Shown: positions 22,601 through 35,073, counted from the stretch's first letter. The stretch is 64,000 nucleotides of DNA from Hippopus hippopus (GCA_946811185.2 OX328103.1:620001-684000); one strand, 5' to 3'. Program-made: numbers and translations. The notes: generated from the sequence alone by a model not told the origin.

Positions 22601-22849
22601 AAATTTATCCCATAATTAACATGTACCACCCCTCTTTGAATATCGATTGATCCAGGTTGGTTTCAAATTTATCGCGTTCAGTTTATACCAGACAAACTCT
22701 AGGAGCATCCATGTAAAGTTTGGAATAACAAACACGAAACAATGAGCTAAAACAGAGAAATCATTTGACCACCCATCCTTCTGAACCAGTGACAGGATTT
22801 CGAAATGGTGATTCAGAAATGTCCTGCGACCAGAATTATTCAAACTATT

Positions 22850-23190
22850 CTACTCCATTAAACGATGAGGCCGCCAGAGCTAAAAGTAGAAGAACTTTAA
22901 ATTTATGTGGGAAAGCAGCCAATGGCTTTGAAAGAATGTTATTCCAAGTTCTCATGAAAGAAACGCCAGAAAGGTATTTATTGGTATTCTGCTGCCGCGA
23001 CATAACTAAACTAATGATGAAAACGATGTTAAAAACCAATCAAACAAATAATTTCGAAATAACGATTGCAAAAACCGGGTTACCCTTCTTTAACTTTATG
23101 TGGGAAAGCAGCAAGTGGCTTTGAAAGGATATTGTGCCAAGTACTCATGAAAAAAACACACTGATAGGTGCCTTATTATAACTGAAATAC
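22850..23190 (+). mobile_element. SINE 3' bodies, two partial copies
   Basis: tgtgggaaagcagccaatgg...cataactaaactaatgatga (22850-23060) and a second tgtgggaaagcagcaagtgg (23098-23190). Heads are missing. Confidence 0.65.
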
Positions 23191-23440
23191 TGATGAAAGG
23201 GCCTTATAAACGAAACACAAATTAGTTCGAAATTAGGATTACGAAAACAAAAACGAGTTATCCCCCTTTAATTAATGAAAAAAAAAGATCATAGTGTGCT
23301 GTCTATAATCTCGCAATAAAATGGGCCATGAAACATTTCTCACGTGTAGAGAGGCGTTTAAAACGTTGTGTGTAATGGAGAAAACATTCGAGAGTAGTGA
23401 ATGAGTTATCCTTGTATAATGATCATAAAAAAATAACTCG

Positions 23441-23640
23441 TAACCCTTAGTCTGCTAAGCACGTCTCTTCGACCTTTTGCGGACAGTGTAGATCAAGATC
23501 AGACTGCACAGAACATGCAGTCTGATCTTTGATCTACCTGTCTGATAAGGACATATTGTTCCCCCCCCCCCCAAAAAAAAATACCTTTGAAATAGCAAAC
23601 TTTAGGTTTTACTATCTTCTCAAAAATTTCATTTTACTTT
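23441..23640. repeat. family C MITE
   Basis: taacccttagtctgctaagc, arms gatcagactgcacagaacat / gcagtctgatc, then ctgtctgataagg and a run of c. The right end is eroded. Confidence 0.8.
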
Positions 23641-23837
23641 TCTCTTTTTCCTACAGTATTTTCAAAGGCTGTCTTTGTATAAGTCGGTAAAATTCGGGAT
23701 GGTATGGAAAGGAGTTAAGCATTTTTTACAAAGATTGTTTTCATAGTTCCTCTCTGCAAGTTAAAAAAGAAAGCGAACTATGTTTTTTTTTTATATCGCA
23801 ATGAAAAAAAAAGTTAGGTCAAACGCTCAGTCATTGA

Positions 23838-24045
23838 CCATTAGGCTGCTAAGCACGAATCACTGAGCTTTGGCGGACAGTGTAGATCCAAGATCAGACT
23901 GCACAGAACGTGCAGTCTGATCTTGGATTTACACTGTCCGACAAGAAGATATCTTTATCCCAAAAGTACATTTGAAAAAGCAAAATTTAGGTTTTACTAT
24001 CGGCTTGAAAGTTTTATATAAGTTATTTAGCAGGTTAAGGGTGAA
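23838..24045. repeat. family C MITE, near full length
   Basis: ccattaggctgctaagcacg, arms agatcagactgcac / gtgcagtctgatct, right end tatttagcaggttaaggg. Confidence 0.85.
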
Positions 24046-24149
24046 CCATAAGTGTCTGACTTAATGAAAAGCATCTTTTGAAGTCGGAAAAAAAAACAGA
24101 CGAAATATTTCTATATCAAGTTTGTTTTGATAACAATAAATTATGAAGA

Positions 24150-24260
24150 AGTGGATAGTGTAGATCAAGATCGGACTGCACGTTCTGTGTAGTCTGATCT
24201 TGATCTACACTATCCGCTAAAGCAACTTAGGTCGGTTCTAGAACCTAAAGGGTAAAATAG
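24150..24260. repeat. family C hairpin
   Basis: gtagatcaagatcggactgc / gtagtctgatcttgatctac, actatccgctaaag. Confidence 0.8.
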
Positions 24261-24399
24261 AGCAATAAAAAGAGCCATTAAACGTTTCTTTTCCTCCAGA
24301 GAGAATTTCAAGGCAGCTGATGTCAAATACATCTCGAAAACGTTGTGTTAAATGGAAAAAAAAACTGGCCCAGTTTTAACTATTTCTATATTTTACACA

Positions 24400-24695
24400 A
24401 TTTTTCAAGACTGTGGCTTGAAACGATTTCTGCATTTCCAGAGTTTAGTTACTTTTTTTTTTTCGTTTTCAAATCCCTTTTTCAAACACTCCCATGATCG
24501 AACAACCCAATGAAAGACTTTACTTTTGAATATTTTGTTGGAAACTGAGAAAATTCTGGAAACCAGCATTTTTCCCCCTTCTCTGACTCTTACAGAGACA
24601 AATTCCATGATTCCATCGTTAGAGCGATCATTAAATTGGTGTCTGTAAATGCTTTCAGTTTGGACCTGTCTAAATTTTTGTCACAATTTAAAAAT
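24400..24695. repeat. family B MITE, diverged
   Basis: aaattctggaaaccagcatt, then gtaaatgctttcagtttgga and cctgtctaaatttttgtc. Confidence 0.6.
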
Positions 24696-25083
24696 ATTTC
24701 CTCTATTTTCAATGTTTCGGCTTATGCCTTTATCCAGTAATTAACACAAAATTAATGCTCTCTACTCAACAGCATATTTCACTTCCAAGCATCAATTCAG
24801 TGTTAGCTTCTGAAGGAGTATTATTTAATGTTGAGTCCACTTAATGTTCCTTGGGGAATATTCACTTAATATTCCTTAGGGAATATTATAATTTGGTATT
24901 TGGCCTTTAAGGGATTTCTGTACGAAGGGATAAAAACAGCTTGTTGGGTGATGGGAGAGCACGCTTGCTTTATGATAACATCTTTGCGTGAATGGATAGC
25001 AGAATAACACCATTATGTTGGAGGTTTTACGATCGAGCAAGGCCTGTATAACTAACGTTTTATTACATTAAAGGTCACAACCC

Positions 25084-25306
25084 TTAGCTCTTTATGTAAC
25101 AATCCAGAGTCAGCGTCCCTTATAAACCTTTGGAAAACATTGTGGGAAAAGGAGAAAATGGCGGTAACCAGCATTTTCTCTTTTTCCAACAATGTCTTTT
25201 ACCTTTCCAAAACAAATCTCATCATTTGAGCTATATTTCATTTGTCGCCTGCAAATGCTTTCAGTTTGGACAAGTCTAAGATTTCTTTCATCTGATAAAT
25301 AGTTAA
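25084..25306. repeat. family B MITE
   Basis: aaacattgtgggaaaaggag, ggcggtaaccagcattttct, right end ctgataaatag then TTAA (25303-25306). Confidence 0.8.
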
Positions 25307-25319
25307 CTTAAAGGTAATA

Positions 25320-25545
25320 TCCTTTCAGCTCACTTGAGCATGAAGCCCTCATGGAGGGAGCTAATAGGGTGGGCCTTGGTTCGGCATCCGTCCTGCGTCG
25401 GTTACTAACATCTTCTCGTTTCGTACAGACAGACAGACAAACAGGCAGGCAGACAGACTGTCTGTCTGTCTGTCTGCCTGCCTGCCTGCCTACCTGTTTG
25501 TCTGTGTGTGTGTCCGTCTGACAGACAACATTTTATTGTTAGGCT
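25320..25545. repeat. interspersed repeat fragment plus inverted CAGA/TCTG microsatellite
   Basis: cagctcacttgagcatgaag...ggcatccgtcctgcgtcggt resembles a repeat I associate with bivalve genomes. It is followed by (caga)n/(cagg)n and then its inverted (tctg)n/(cctg)n, forming a long hairpin at 25428-25500. Confidence 0.65.
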
Positions 25546-26062
25546 GAATTAGAGTACATCCTTGGACAAAAGCATAATACTATGTACATAATTAGGCCTA
25601 CTACATACAAGAGCAGAAATTGAATAAATAAAAACTAGCCAGACTTCACAAAGATGATCAATGAATTTTCCACTCTCAGAATCTGAAATAGTTTCGACCT
25701 GTTGTGTAAAAATAACGAATTTTGAGTATTAAAAATTCAGAGACTTCCTATCAAAACATTAGTTTGGCAATTCCGTTCGAATTTCATACGCAGTTCTTTG
25801 ATGGTAAAGTCCAGTGGAGTCATATTGATGAGGACATGTGGCTAATATGGCCGCCATCAGTAAAACAGATAAAAAATATAAGTATATTTTCACAGAACTT
25901 GGGAGTCGTTTATTCTTTCATTACCAGTGACGGCTTGTAGTAACTTGCGGATGACGTAGATCAAGATACCTGGGATCAAAATACATGTATTTCTCCGATA
26001 CGCCAAGGGCCAATAGACTAGAGAGATACAGACGGATACAGACAGAGATACAGATAAAGATG

Positions 26063-26083
26063 CAGAGAGAGAGAGAGAGAGAT
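26063..26083. repeat. (GA)n microsatellite
   Basis: About ten ga units ending a looser gacagataca-rich tract from 26020. Confidence 0.9.
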
Positions 26084-26149
26084 TTCTTGCTAGAACTGTC
26101 CCTTGTATATCATGCTCTTGCTCCATAAAAATCTATTTTATGAATGTAC

Positions 26150-27590
26150 GAGCTCGTATATTGACATTTTGCTTTACAGCGATGTATTGTGTGATACAAA
26201 CATATGTCACGAGGGTTACAAATCTCAGGTGACATAAAAAAGAAAAAATGATGAAGGTATACGACCCACATTTGTTCAAAGATGGTACAGAACTGGTGTT
26301 CATATACTCAGTTCCATAAATAAGTGTGCACTTAATTTTCTTTTATTTCTCGTCGCATGTTTTACTGAAGACCAACAAATTTGGTATCATACTTTAGTTC
26401 AGAGTCTGTAGAAAATGCCAGGCTAATCAGATTTTGACTAACAGAAAGTTTAAGTTAGGTTTTTGCAGTTTAAATGAAGGTGGTACTAAAATCAAAGTTG
26501 CAAAAGTACTCAAAGACTAAGGTAACATTAAAAATTTGCACAGGGGTGATTTGACTGAATAATTGTATTTTTTGCGGAAGTTTCCTACTGCAGGGGCGTC
26601 AGAAGTCGAATTTGTCTGGCGCTGCATCCACGAAAAATTTATGGGTCATATACTTTCATACTAGAAATCATTTTATCTTAATTTATCACAAGTGACATGA
26701 CCTCCGTAACGGCTGCTTAGTGAATAAGCCGGACGTAACTCTTTTCATAGTTGGGGTCCTGTGTGCCTCGGTGGTCATTGGGCAGGATTGATAGAATTTC
26801 AACCTAGTACTTGTGAACTTAGGCTACACATGAATGTCGAGCTGTCACTGTGATAGGTCTGATATTGGCAAAAGTGGGATAAACCACAATTGAAACGATC
26901 AATTTTTCACATTCGTCTTTTCTCAAGATCTTGAAGTGTAAAACCCTTTGCAAGCCATCTTAGTACTGTAGTTTGCTCACGACGGCGCAACTGCTGCTTA
27001 AAAACAAAACCGAAAACTATGAATTTTTGACTAGTGATCATATTAAGATAGCTTGTCTGTTGACATCGAGAGTGACCCAGGTCCAAATGTAAACAAACAA
27101 AAAAAACTTACAGTCGCCAAATACTAGTACTGCCCCATAGAAAACAATTCTTTCTGTTAGAAATCGCAATTTTGTCAGATATTACAATGTTGACTTGAAC
27201 TACAAAATCTCTACAAATCTAAGTTGAATGATGTCTTCTTACAAAGTACTAAACTGAATATGATGTCTGCGATAAGCTGTAAGATGTTTTCTTATGTGAA
27301 TTAAGTAATTAAGTCAGTGGCTTATGTGAGTCAGACTCATCTTTACTTATCCCAACGCAAACTTCTCCACCTTCGTGTTTTCCGCGTGTGTTTTAGGTCT
27401 CGTCTTGCTATAAGTTTGTCCAACCGGTAAGAAAGTGAAAAAGCGTGGAAATTTCTTTTAAAAGTGAAGTCTAGAAAGTATTCAAATGCCAAATATTCAA
27501 ACTGATATGTTCGTTTGTGCTTTTTTTGATTAAAGTTAAGTAAACAGATTTTTTTCCCATGGGTATTTTCAAGTGTGATAAGTAAATAGC
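26150..27590. other. 1.4-kb stretch without recognised element
   Basis: No ORF of note, no MITE ends and no SINE boxes. The most repeat-free block in the left half and a candidate for unique host sequence. Confidence 0.5.
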
Positions 27591-27591
27591 T

Positions 27592-27730
27592 ATGGGCGGT
27601 AGGTAAAGTTACCGGATCGGACTGGATCGGTATTGGTATCCGGATTTGGCCTAGCCAGACCGGATCGGACTGAATAACCGAATTCGTCCGGATCGAACTA
27701 GATCGGACTTAATAACCAGATTTGACCTTT
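27592..27730. repeat. short GGATCGGACT-type tandem repeats
   Basis: ggatcggactggatcgg, ccggatcggactgaataacc and gatcggacttaataacc recur over about 140 bp. Confidence 0.75.
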
Positions 27731-28071
27731 TTTTTTTTTTCAATCTTGATGGATCAACCAAGTTTTATCTTTACCAAGGCTACTTATTCCACACCCTCTA
27801 GTCTATCAGTACTGTCAGCACTTTGATTGTTTTAGCTCCACTGGCCTTAGGCTAGCGAACCTATGTCATACCCTCGTTGCCTTTGCATATGTTCGTGCTT
27901 ACTTGCGTTTACTCTTATTTCAAACACCTCTGATACTACTCTCCAAATTCTGAACATACTTCACAGAAATAGTCATGCAATGGGAAAGATTTTGAATGAC
28001 AGTAGGGTGGTAACATAACTGAAAAAACAATCAAAATATCATTGAATCATCTCTAAATTCACAAGTTTGAA

Positions 28072-28210
28072 TTATCTGCGAAAACATTATGGAAAAAGGA
28101 GAGAATGTGGGTTTTTTTTGCCCTGTGTTTTGAGTAACATTTAATTTGTTGTCAGCAAATGCTTTTATTTTGGACAAGTCTAAAATTTTGTCGTCTGGCA
28201 AAGAGTCAAA
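28072..28210. repeat. family B MITE fragment
   Basis: gaaaacattatggaaaaagg, then gcaaatgctttta...tggacaagtctaaaattttg and tcgtctggcaaagagtcaa. Confidence 0.65.
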
Positions 28211-28566
28211 TAATCCATTAGGTGGACGTGTTTCAGATTAGTTGATTCGTCATAGATAAAGCTTGTGTGGGGGTTGGCATAATTTTAATTCATTACATGT
28301 TAATTCTGATCAAGGGAAATAACTTCCTCTTTTTATACCGAATGTGTGCTACCACTTATCTCCCTTGCCTATCATTTTTACAATGTAACATAGTTGATAT
28401 CGTATTTATTCCAGTTGTCTGTATAGAACATGATCAGTTTTAGTTATGATGATTTATTTTGATGTTTAAGGTTAAACTCTGTCTGTTGAATACTTGGCAG
28501 TTAGAAAGGTCTGTAATATTCCATCTTTTTTTGCAAATCTCAACCATTCATGCTGAAAAAAGAAAT

Positions 28567-28829
28567 GAGCCGTGTACTGTGAAAAGGGGGCTTAATGCAT
28601 CTGCGAAAAGTATCGACCCAGGTCAGCCTGCGCAGTCCGCGTAGGCTGACCAAGGCCGAAACTTTTCGCTATTGGTCAATTTTCTGTTTGTCAAAGAACC
28701 AGTCTACCTCATGATTAAGTCAGTTATTTAAAAATGTAGCTCTTATGGATCCATAATTACGTGACGACCTGGGCTGGTATCATGTATCACGGTGATGCAT
28801 TAAGCTCCCTTTTGCCAGAGCATGGCTCA
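28567..28829. repeat. family A MITE, left-arm-deleted form
   Basis: gagccgtgtactgtgaaaag, core caggtcagcctgcgcagtcc, long right arm (catgattaagtcag, atggatccataattacgtga), end gccagagcatggctc. Confidence 0.85.
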
Positions 28830-28964
28830 AATGTTTCCTACCACAAAACATGGCGAAATCTTCTCTTAAAAAACATTATTTCGACAATGCTGATGTGGCA
28901 TACGGAGAATGAAGTGCAAAGGACTGGTAAAAGAAACTCCAGAAAAGCTGTAATACTTGATTGA

Positions 28965-29256
28965 CTGGGTGGCGTTTTCAATATTATTTCAGTCATTTTC
29001 GCGGCAGTCAAGTGCACCTATTCATGCCTTTCTGCATGGTCTCTTACCAGTACTTCGCATAATTATCTTCCCAAGCCACTGGCTGCTTTCCCACATAACC
29101 ATCGTCGAAACAATAATAAGCAGTGTGAGAGAAATTAATCCTGTCACGATGACTATTATCAGTGCTTAGAGAAAAATTTGGGCGAGCTGGGAAGTCCAAC
29201 CAGCGACCCCATGTTCTCAAAATCTTGTACGCAACCTACTGCGCTGCTGGGAATCG
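28965..29256 (-). mobile_element. tRNA-derived SINE
   Basis: Minus-strand copy: body with ccaagccactggctgctttc, head near 29190-29256 (cagcagcgcagtaggttgcg on the minus strand). Box B is diverged. Confidence 0.7.
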
Positions 29257-29257
29257 C

Positions 29258-29340
29258 GCCTGTGATAAGTATCATGTGCACTGGCCACCCCGATATAAAT
29301 AAAGTAGTGTTAAAACCGCCATTAAACGCCATACCATCCA
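29258..29340 (+). mobile_element. SINE 3' tail fragment
   Basis: tgcactggccaccccgatat...aaaccgccattaaacgcc is the tail of a plus-strand SINE, head-to-head with the preceding copy. Confidence 0.5.
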
Positions 29341-30115
29341 AATCAAGCATGTCAGAAACATAACCTTTTTGTGGGATGGTGGAAAAGACATAGTTTCTTT
29401 TTTAGCGAATTTGTATAGCAAATCCGCTTACTGTGATCGGTTTGACCGGAACCAAATACATCAAGCATAACGACGCATGCGCGCTCACTCTACACTTTGT
29501 TATCAGTTTGACCTGAACCAAATATATACTGCCATACACGCTTGCGCTCTAGCCATTCTACTTTAAGTTTTAGCTAATACACCTGAACCTCACTTTTATC
29601 ACTACCGTATATACGTACGTTCATACATGTGTATACATATAGTCGTAAATCTAATACCAGCAAAAAACTGCGCCACATTGACGGATCAAATTACCACTCC
29701 TTGACAAGTAATAGAATAACAGTTACTGCGCGGCCCGTACAGCAGAACAACTTTGATTTTCCTTGCCCCTGCTAACTCTATTGAATGATTATTTTTACAC
29801 ATGTGTGGCATATGTTGTTATTTTTTTATTAAGACATATTACAGCTTTATGCTACTCCACAAATCCGCTTTTCAGGACTTCGAGTCCTTTGATTTCAATA
29901 CATGCCTCCTACGGTTGGATGTCTCTATCTGAACCATTTACGTGTATGGCTCATTTATCTTCAAAACAGTGGAACGATACATGGCCATCTTGGTCCTCTT
30001 GTGCCACACACACTCACAGCAGAAAACATTGCATCTGACTGGTTATCATAAATTATTGAACCAATTAGGTAATGATAAGTTAAGATGAAAATTGTAATCA
30101 GCTAAATTTATATCG
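29341..30115. other. spacer without recognised gene
   Basis: Contains two copies of gtttgacc(g/t)gaaccaaata (29450 and 29508) and a small palindrome gcgaatttgtatagcaaatc at 29406. Nothing else supported. Confidence 0.5.
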
Positions 30116-30177
30116 TTTGCTCACGAAACCCTCTTGGCGCCATTGGCCATTACAGGGGCTTCTGCGGATTACAAAAG

Positions 30178-30345
30178 AAATGGACTTGGCCATAATTGAA
30201 AGCATTGCAGCCGACAAATCAAATGTGTCCCATATAATAAGATTTCTCCTTGAAAGAGTAGAAAACGTTGTGGGGGGGGAGGTTATTAGCAGTTTCTCCT
30301 TTTCCCACAACATTTTCGAAAGTCTTCTTTCTCAGAGTCAGCGTT
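30178..30345. repeat. family B MITE
   Basis: tgaaagcattgcagccgaca, gtagaaaacgttgtgggggg, ctccttttcccacaacattt. Confidence 0.65.
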
Positions 30346-30784
30346 ATACAATATCGAAACAATGGCGGTATTGTACTGAAGCATTCGAGTAATACGAGAA
30401 TATTCCGTGTCTTTACTACCTCGAGAATGAAGGATTTTGCATTTTCTCCTTTTTCCTACGTCGTTTTCTACCATGTCAAAGACTGCTTTTTCTGTGCAGT
30501 ATGATCTTGTTCTTCACTGTCCGCAAAAGTGCATTGAGTTGCATAAAGGTTTGGGTATTTCAATTGAATTTGTGTGTACGTTTGTACAGGGGCTGTTGAC
30601 CTTTAATTCATTTAAAACTTCACAGAAGAAATGGGGTTCAATTTGCATGAAATACTCGGTAAATTATGCTGACAGTTTTGCACCGCCATTCTGTCTTATA
30701 ACTACGGAAGCAACGAGGACCATTAGAGAAAAGAAAGAAAAAAATTCTCGTGGCCACAGTTGATAACTCATCTGGAGACCGTCA

Positions 30785-30870
30785 CATGTGGTGTCTTTGG
30801 TGGAGATAGAGCGTCGGCCTCGAAACCATAAGGTCTCGAGTTACCCTGGAGCGGGTGTCAACACATTCGA
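30785..30870 (+). repeat. SINE head fragment
   Basis: ggtggagatagagcgtcggc...aggtctcgagttaccctgga resembles the tRNA-like head seen inverted at 15655-15745. Confidence 0.5.
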
Positions 30871-30930
30871 TGTGATTGTTGTTATAGTTTTCAGTTGGCA
30901 GAATCGAGAGATTGCAATGATGTGCAAGAA

Positions 30931-31321
30931 AGGCCCGGTTTCACGAAAAAACTTAAGTCTCTTATTCCACTCAAGTCAGCAAACAGATCCATTTTCTAAC
31001 TTAAGTTGACTTCGTTATTTCAGACGCATTTTACCAACATTATCAGACTTTAGAAATATTTTCAAATCCCAAGTTGACACAACGTTTCGGACTCAGCTCA
31101 GCTAAATAATGGACTTAAGTCATCTTAACAGACTTAAGTCCATTATTCTGCTGAGTTGACTGTGAAATTTTGTGTCAACTTAAAATTTGAGAATGTTTCT
31201 TGAGTCTGTTAATATTAGTAAAATAAGTGTTAAGTAACAAAATCAACTTAAATCGTAAATGGGGTCCGTCAGTAGACTTGAGCAAAATAAGAGACTTAAG
31301 TTTTTTCATGAAAACGGACCC
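30931..31321. repeat. 391-bp foldback element rich in cttaagtc
   Basis: Ends ggcccggtttcacgaaaaaa / ttttttcatgaaaacggacc. The centre has gacttaagtcatcttaacag with its inverted copy. The element folds on itself with diverged intermediate arms; no ORF. Confidence 0.8.
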
Positions 31322-31351
31322 TGTTTATCAACCGATGTAAAGTTAATATTT

Positions 31352-31552
31352 TTAACCCTTTACCACACAATGACGACTTTTAACGCCCCTGAAAGAGAAG
31401 GCTTTTGAAAACGTTGTGGGAAAAGAAGAAAATGCTGGTTACCAGCATTTTCTCCTTTTCCCATAATGTTTTCTACCCTATCAAAGAAAAATCATTTCAT
31501 ATGAGCCACACTGAAACTGTCATCTACAAATGCTCTCAATTTGGACAATGAC
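31352..31552. repeat. family B MITE
   Basis: TTAACCCTTTACCACACAAT, perfect centre aatgctggttaccagcattt, right half tgctctcaatttggacaatg. Confidence 0.85.
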
Positions 31553-31760
31553 TAAATCTCTCGTGACCACGATTATAATTATCCAATGAAAGCAAAATAA
31601 ATTTAATGGAGTTTCTAAGACTGAATTTTATTACTTAGTTATCCCGTGACGACCAGATAATATCTCGTGGCCACGAGATATCTAAGTTTTGGCCACGATA
31701 ATTATACATTATACTGTCTTTCGTCGCATGGCCTCTCTTTGCTTTCATATACAACTCCCA
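31553..31760. repeat. cgtggccacgag repeat tract
   Basis: tctcgtgaccacgattataa, atctcgtggccacgagatat and ttttggccacgataattata form overlapping inverted copies. Confidence 0.65.
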
Positions 31761-31893
31761 CCCACAATGGCTTACATAAACGAAAAAAATTATCAAAACA
31801 ATTACCATTAGCCGTAATCATGAGACGCTATTTTTACGCATAATTTTACAAGAATGAAGGGACCTTTGCTTTGAATGAAAAGAAAATGTACAT

Positions 31894-32157
31894 GAACCAT
31901 GCTCCGTGAAAAAAGGGGTTTATAATGTATTTGCATAAGTATCGACCCAGGTCAGCCTGCGAAGTCCGCGCAGGAACACTTGAGTCGAAACTTTTTTCCA
32001 TTGGCTAATTTTCTGCATTTCAAAGGACCAGTTTACCTAATGATTCAGTTGGATGTTCGTCATAGTGGATTCCATGAATCCATACTTATGTGAGACTTGC
32101 TTGGTGAAATGTATCACGGAGATGCATTCAAGCCCCCTTTTGCCAAAGCGCGACTCA
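31894..32157. repeat. family A MITE, left-arm-deleted form
   Basis: gaaccatgctccgtg at the left, core cagcctgcgaagtccgcgca, long right arm with attcagttggatg and gtatcacggagatgc, end aaagcgcgactc. Confidence 0.8.
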
Positions 32158-32754
32158 AAGGTTTGAAACGAAATAGGAGGGGAAAGGGTAAATGTTAAAG
32201 GGATTGCTCCTTTTCCCTTTGCGTTTTCATTAGATTGCTTCTTTTTCCTCTTCTATTTATTTTTATTTCGGTGTCGCCAGTCGGGATTTTGAAAGTACTT
32301 TTGGCACGGGAATTGGCTAATTGTTACGAAAAAATAGTTCTGTTGAGAAAGGTAATTTGACACACAACTTTGCATTAAGGCATGCGGTATTATACACTTT
32401 TGACTTTCCTGCGTGAATAAATCACTAAAAACTGGGACAACGTACTTAATGCGTCTGTAATTTTAATCAAATGCTAGCCGATTCACATATCATTTCATAT
32501 TTCAAGACTAGCCAAAACAAATTGATTACACAGTTATCGAAAACAATATAAAAATTGAATATTTAATCCTTAACCTCCTCAATCAGAAGATGCATTACTT
32601 TCATATTCATGAATTCTTCCGATAATTTTTTCTCGATAAGTTCTGATCTTGCCACAGATAGATTATTTTTAAGTTAGGTTGCGTAAGGCTGTTCTGCATC
32701 TTATCAAACCTTTTTTTTTTTACGTTACTTATAATGGGAAAGCCGGATGCTTTT

Positions 32755-32915
32755 GGAATGGCAGGCTGCAATGCTGGTAACCGGCTTTTTTCTCCTTTTC
32801 TCACTATTTTTTTTTTGAAGACAAATCGTTTCATTCAAGTCGCATCTTATGTGTCGTCTACAAATGCTTTTAAGTTTGAATAAGTTCAAAAAATTGTCGT
32901 CTAGTAAAGAACAAG
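32755..32915. repeat. family B MITE, diverged
   Basis: aatgctggtaaccggctttt, tctacaaatgcttttaagtt, gtcgtctagtaaagaa. Confidence 0.6.
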
Positions 32916-32964
32916 ATTGTGTTGAGAGCACTGTGGGGAATGTAGTAGTGATAAAATATTTCAA

Positions 32965-33012
32965 AAATATCGTACAGTATGTGTAGTCTGATCTTGATCT
33001 ACATATCATGTG
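32965..33012. repeat. family C half hairpin
   Basis: cgtacagtatgtgtagtctgatcttgat, right half of the core only. Confidence 0.5.
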
Positions 33013-33240
33013 AAAGCCTACAATGAATGGCGTGTTGGTCAAAAGCACTGAACAAATCAATCTATAGATACGATAAGATAGAGGTATAAGAAAAAAATGT
33101 ACCTTATATAATTGCAATAAAGCACATAGATTTTTTTTTTTTAATTTTCTTTTTATTGTCATTTTATGCCTATACCCATTTAACCGTTTGACTCAATGGC
33201 AATATTTTATCAATGTTATGTCTTACAGCTGGGGGAGAAT

Positions 33241-33425
33241 TGAGGAGTTATAAAGGAAGGTGAAGAGAGAGAGAAAGAGAGACGGAGAGGAAGGAGGGGA
33301 GAGAGAGACGGAGGGGGTAGAAGGAAAGAGAGAGAGAGAGAGGGGAGGAGGAGGGAAAGAGAGACAGACAGAAGGGAGGAGTAGGAGGGGAGTGAGAGAC
33401 AGACAGACAGACAGACAGAATGGGT
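33241..33425. repeat. purine-rich simple-sequence tract
   Basis: GA- and GGAG-rich, ending in five gaca units. Minus-strand Ser/Leu/Pro frames here are artefacts. Confidence 0.9.
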
Positions 33426-33621
33426 TTACTTCGTCTCGCGACAGTAAATTTTATTAACTTAAACAAATTATTAATGAAAGTCTAAAATTAGAACTCACGG
33501 AGGGGAAAAAAATATACAAAACGTTACACAAGGAATTTTTTCTCGAAACTATCATAGCGAAATGTCAAGTTTAATTGCGTTTTTAAATGTGCATTCCGCT
33601 ATTAAAGTGCAGTTGAAAAAT

Positions 33622-33833
33622 TTAACACTTAGGCTGCTAAGCGCAACTATCTGACCATTTGTGGACAGTGTAGATCAAGATCATACTGCATAGAACATGC
33701 AGTCTAATCTTAGGTTTACTCCGTCCGATTAGGGGATATCTTTCGCCAAAAAATAAACTTGAAATATCATTATTCGAGGTTTTACTATCGGTTCAAAAGT
33801 TTTGTTTAACTTGTCTAGCAGGATCAGGCTTAA
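33622..33833. repeat. family C MITE, full length, TTAA-flanked
   Basis: TTAA, cacttaggctgctaagcgc, gtgtagatcaagatcatact..., gcagtctaatcttagg, ttgtctagcaggatcaggc, TTAA. 212 bp, matching the copy at 19806 in length. Confidence 0.85.
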
Positions 33834-34009
33834 ACTGTTATACAAACCAAAGAGGAGCAGTCCTCGTTATTGTAGACAGGTTACGAAACGTACCGTGAAC
33901 GGTGTATCTTCTAATCTACGTAGATCTAAATTTACAAAACGATTAACACCATAGAAACGTTTTTGTATATTTTTTGTAAACGATTGTAGAAGATGCCATA
34001 GTGCTAGAA

Positions 34010-34135
34010 TTTGTATTAGACAGGGCAGAAAACATTGTGGTGAAAGGAGAGAATGCTAGTCACCAGCATTTCCTCCTTTCCCCACAACTTTTTCATAAGC
34101 ATTATTCCCAATGGTATTGATTGATGGATTGTACG
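34010..34135. repeat. family B MITE fragment
   Basis: gcagaaaacattgtggtgaa, atgctagtcaccagcatttc, then gtattgattgatggattgta. Confidence 0.65.
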
Positions 34136-34145
34136 GTGTTTAAGG

Positions 34146-34428
34146 TCGTTTTCAGCATTATTTCAGTTATATCACGGTGGCCAGTGAATCTAACCATGCT
34201 TTCCTTGAATTTCTTTTAGCAGTACTCCGCACAATATTCTTTCTAAGCCACTGGCTACTTTCCTAAATAAACCATCGCCGATGCAATGGCCAGCGGTGAG
34301 AAAGGAATAAATCCTGTCGCATTGACTACCGTCAATCCTCGGAAAGAAATTGGCCAGGTCGGGGATCGAACCAGTGACCCCCTGTTCTCAAGTCCTGTAC
34401 GCTACCGACAGAGCTACCGAGGCTCGGC
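34146..34428 (-). mobile_element. tRNA-derived SINE between two family B pieces
   Basis: Minus-strand copy with head cgagcctcggtagctctgtc (34400-34428), box B region ggatcgaacc, and the ccactggctactttcc body block. Confidence 0.75.
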
Positions 34429-34436
34429 TTTAGGGT

Positions 34437-34565
34437 GGTTATATTAGACAGGGCAGAAAACATGGTGGGGAAAGGAGAAAATGCTGATCAACAGCATTTT
34501 CTCCTTTTCCAACATTGTTTTCAAAAGCCTTCTTCCTAAGGGTTCTAAAAATACGGGATAGCCTG
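34437..34565. repeat. family B MITE fragment
   Basis: agggcagaaaacatggtggg, tgctgatcaacagcatttt, gccttcttcctaaggg. Confidence 0.65.
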
Positions 34566-34569
34566 GAAA

Positions 34570-34735
34570 AGTTTGAACGTAAATAATAACAATGGAAATG
34601 AAACTTGAGGTAGAAAACGTTCTGATATAAACAGAAAATGCTGGTGAACAGTATTTTCTCTATTTTCCACAACGTTTTTAAGGCCCTATTCCCAAGGATT
34701 GCCAAAACTTGTGATTGTTAGGTAAAGTGTTACCT
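34570..34735. repeat. family B MITE fragment
   Basis: gaaaatgctggtgaacagta, ttccacaacgtttttaaggc, gattgttaggtaaagtg. Confidence 0.6.
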
Positions 34736-35022
34736 CGGAGTTTTATGTAATCATAAATCTTTACTATCATATTCAGTGACTCCCACTAATGTAAAATAAC
34801 ATTTCTTATTTCTCTTTTCCCGCGTAAACTCTTTAGGACACGATAAAATTTTAGACTCGACCACATTGAAAGCTTCTGGAATTTTTTGCCGAAGACAAAT
34901 TCGATGGCACTCATAAATTACACAGACAGTATAGACTAAGATCCGACTTCCCAACTGTCTCTTATTCTAAACCGTCCTGCAAAGCCGTAGACGATTCTGT
35001 GTTATTTTGCGTAGAACTATAT

Positions 35023-35025
<3 letters not shown>

Positions 35026-35073
<48 letters not shown>

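Noticed and set aside
22765..23124. 119-aa ORF
   Set aside because: Runs through two SINE bodies; repeat-derived.
26150..27590. Host gene exons
   Set aside because: No open frame with protein-like composition or convincing splice context was seen.
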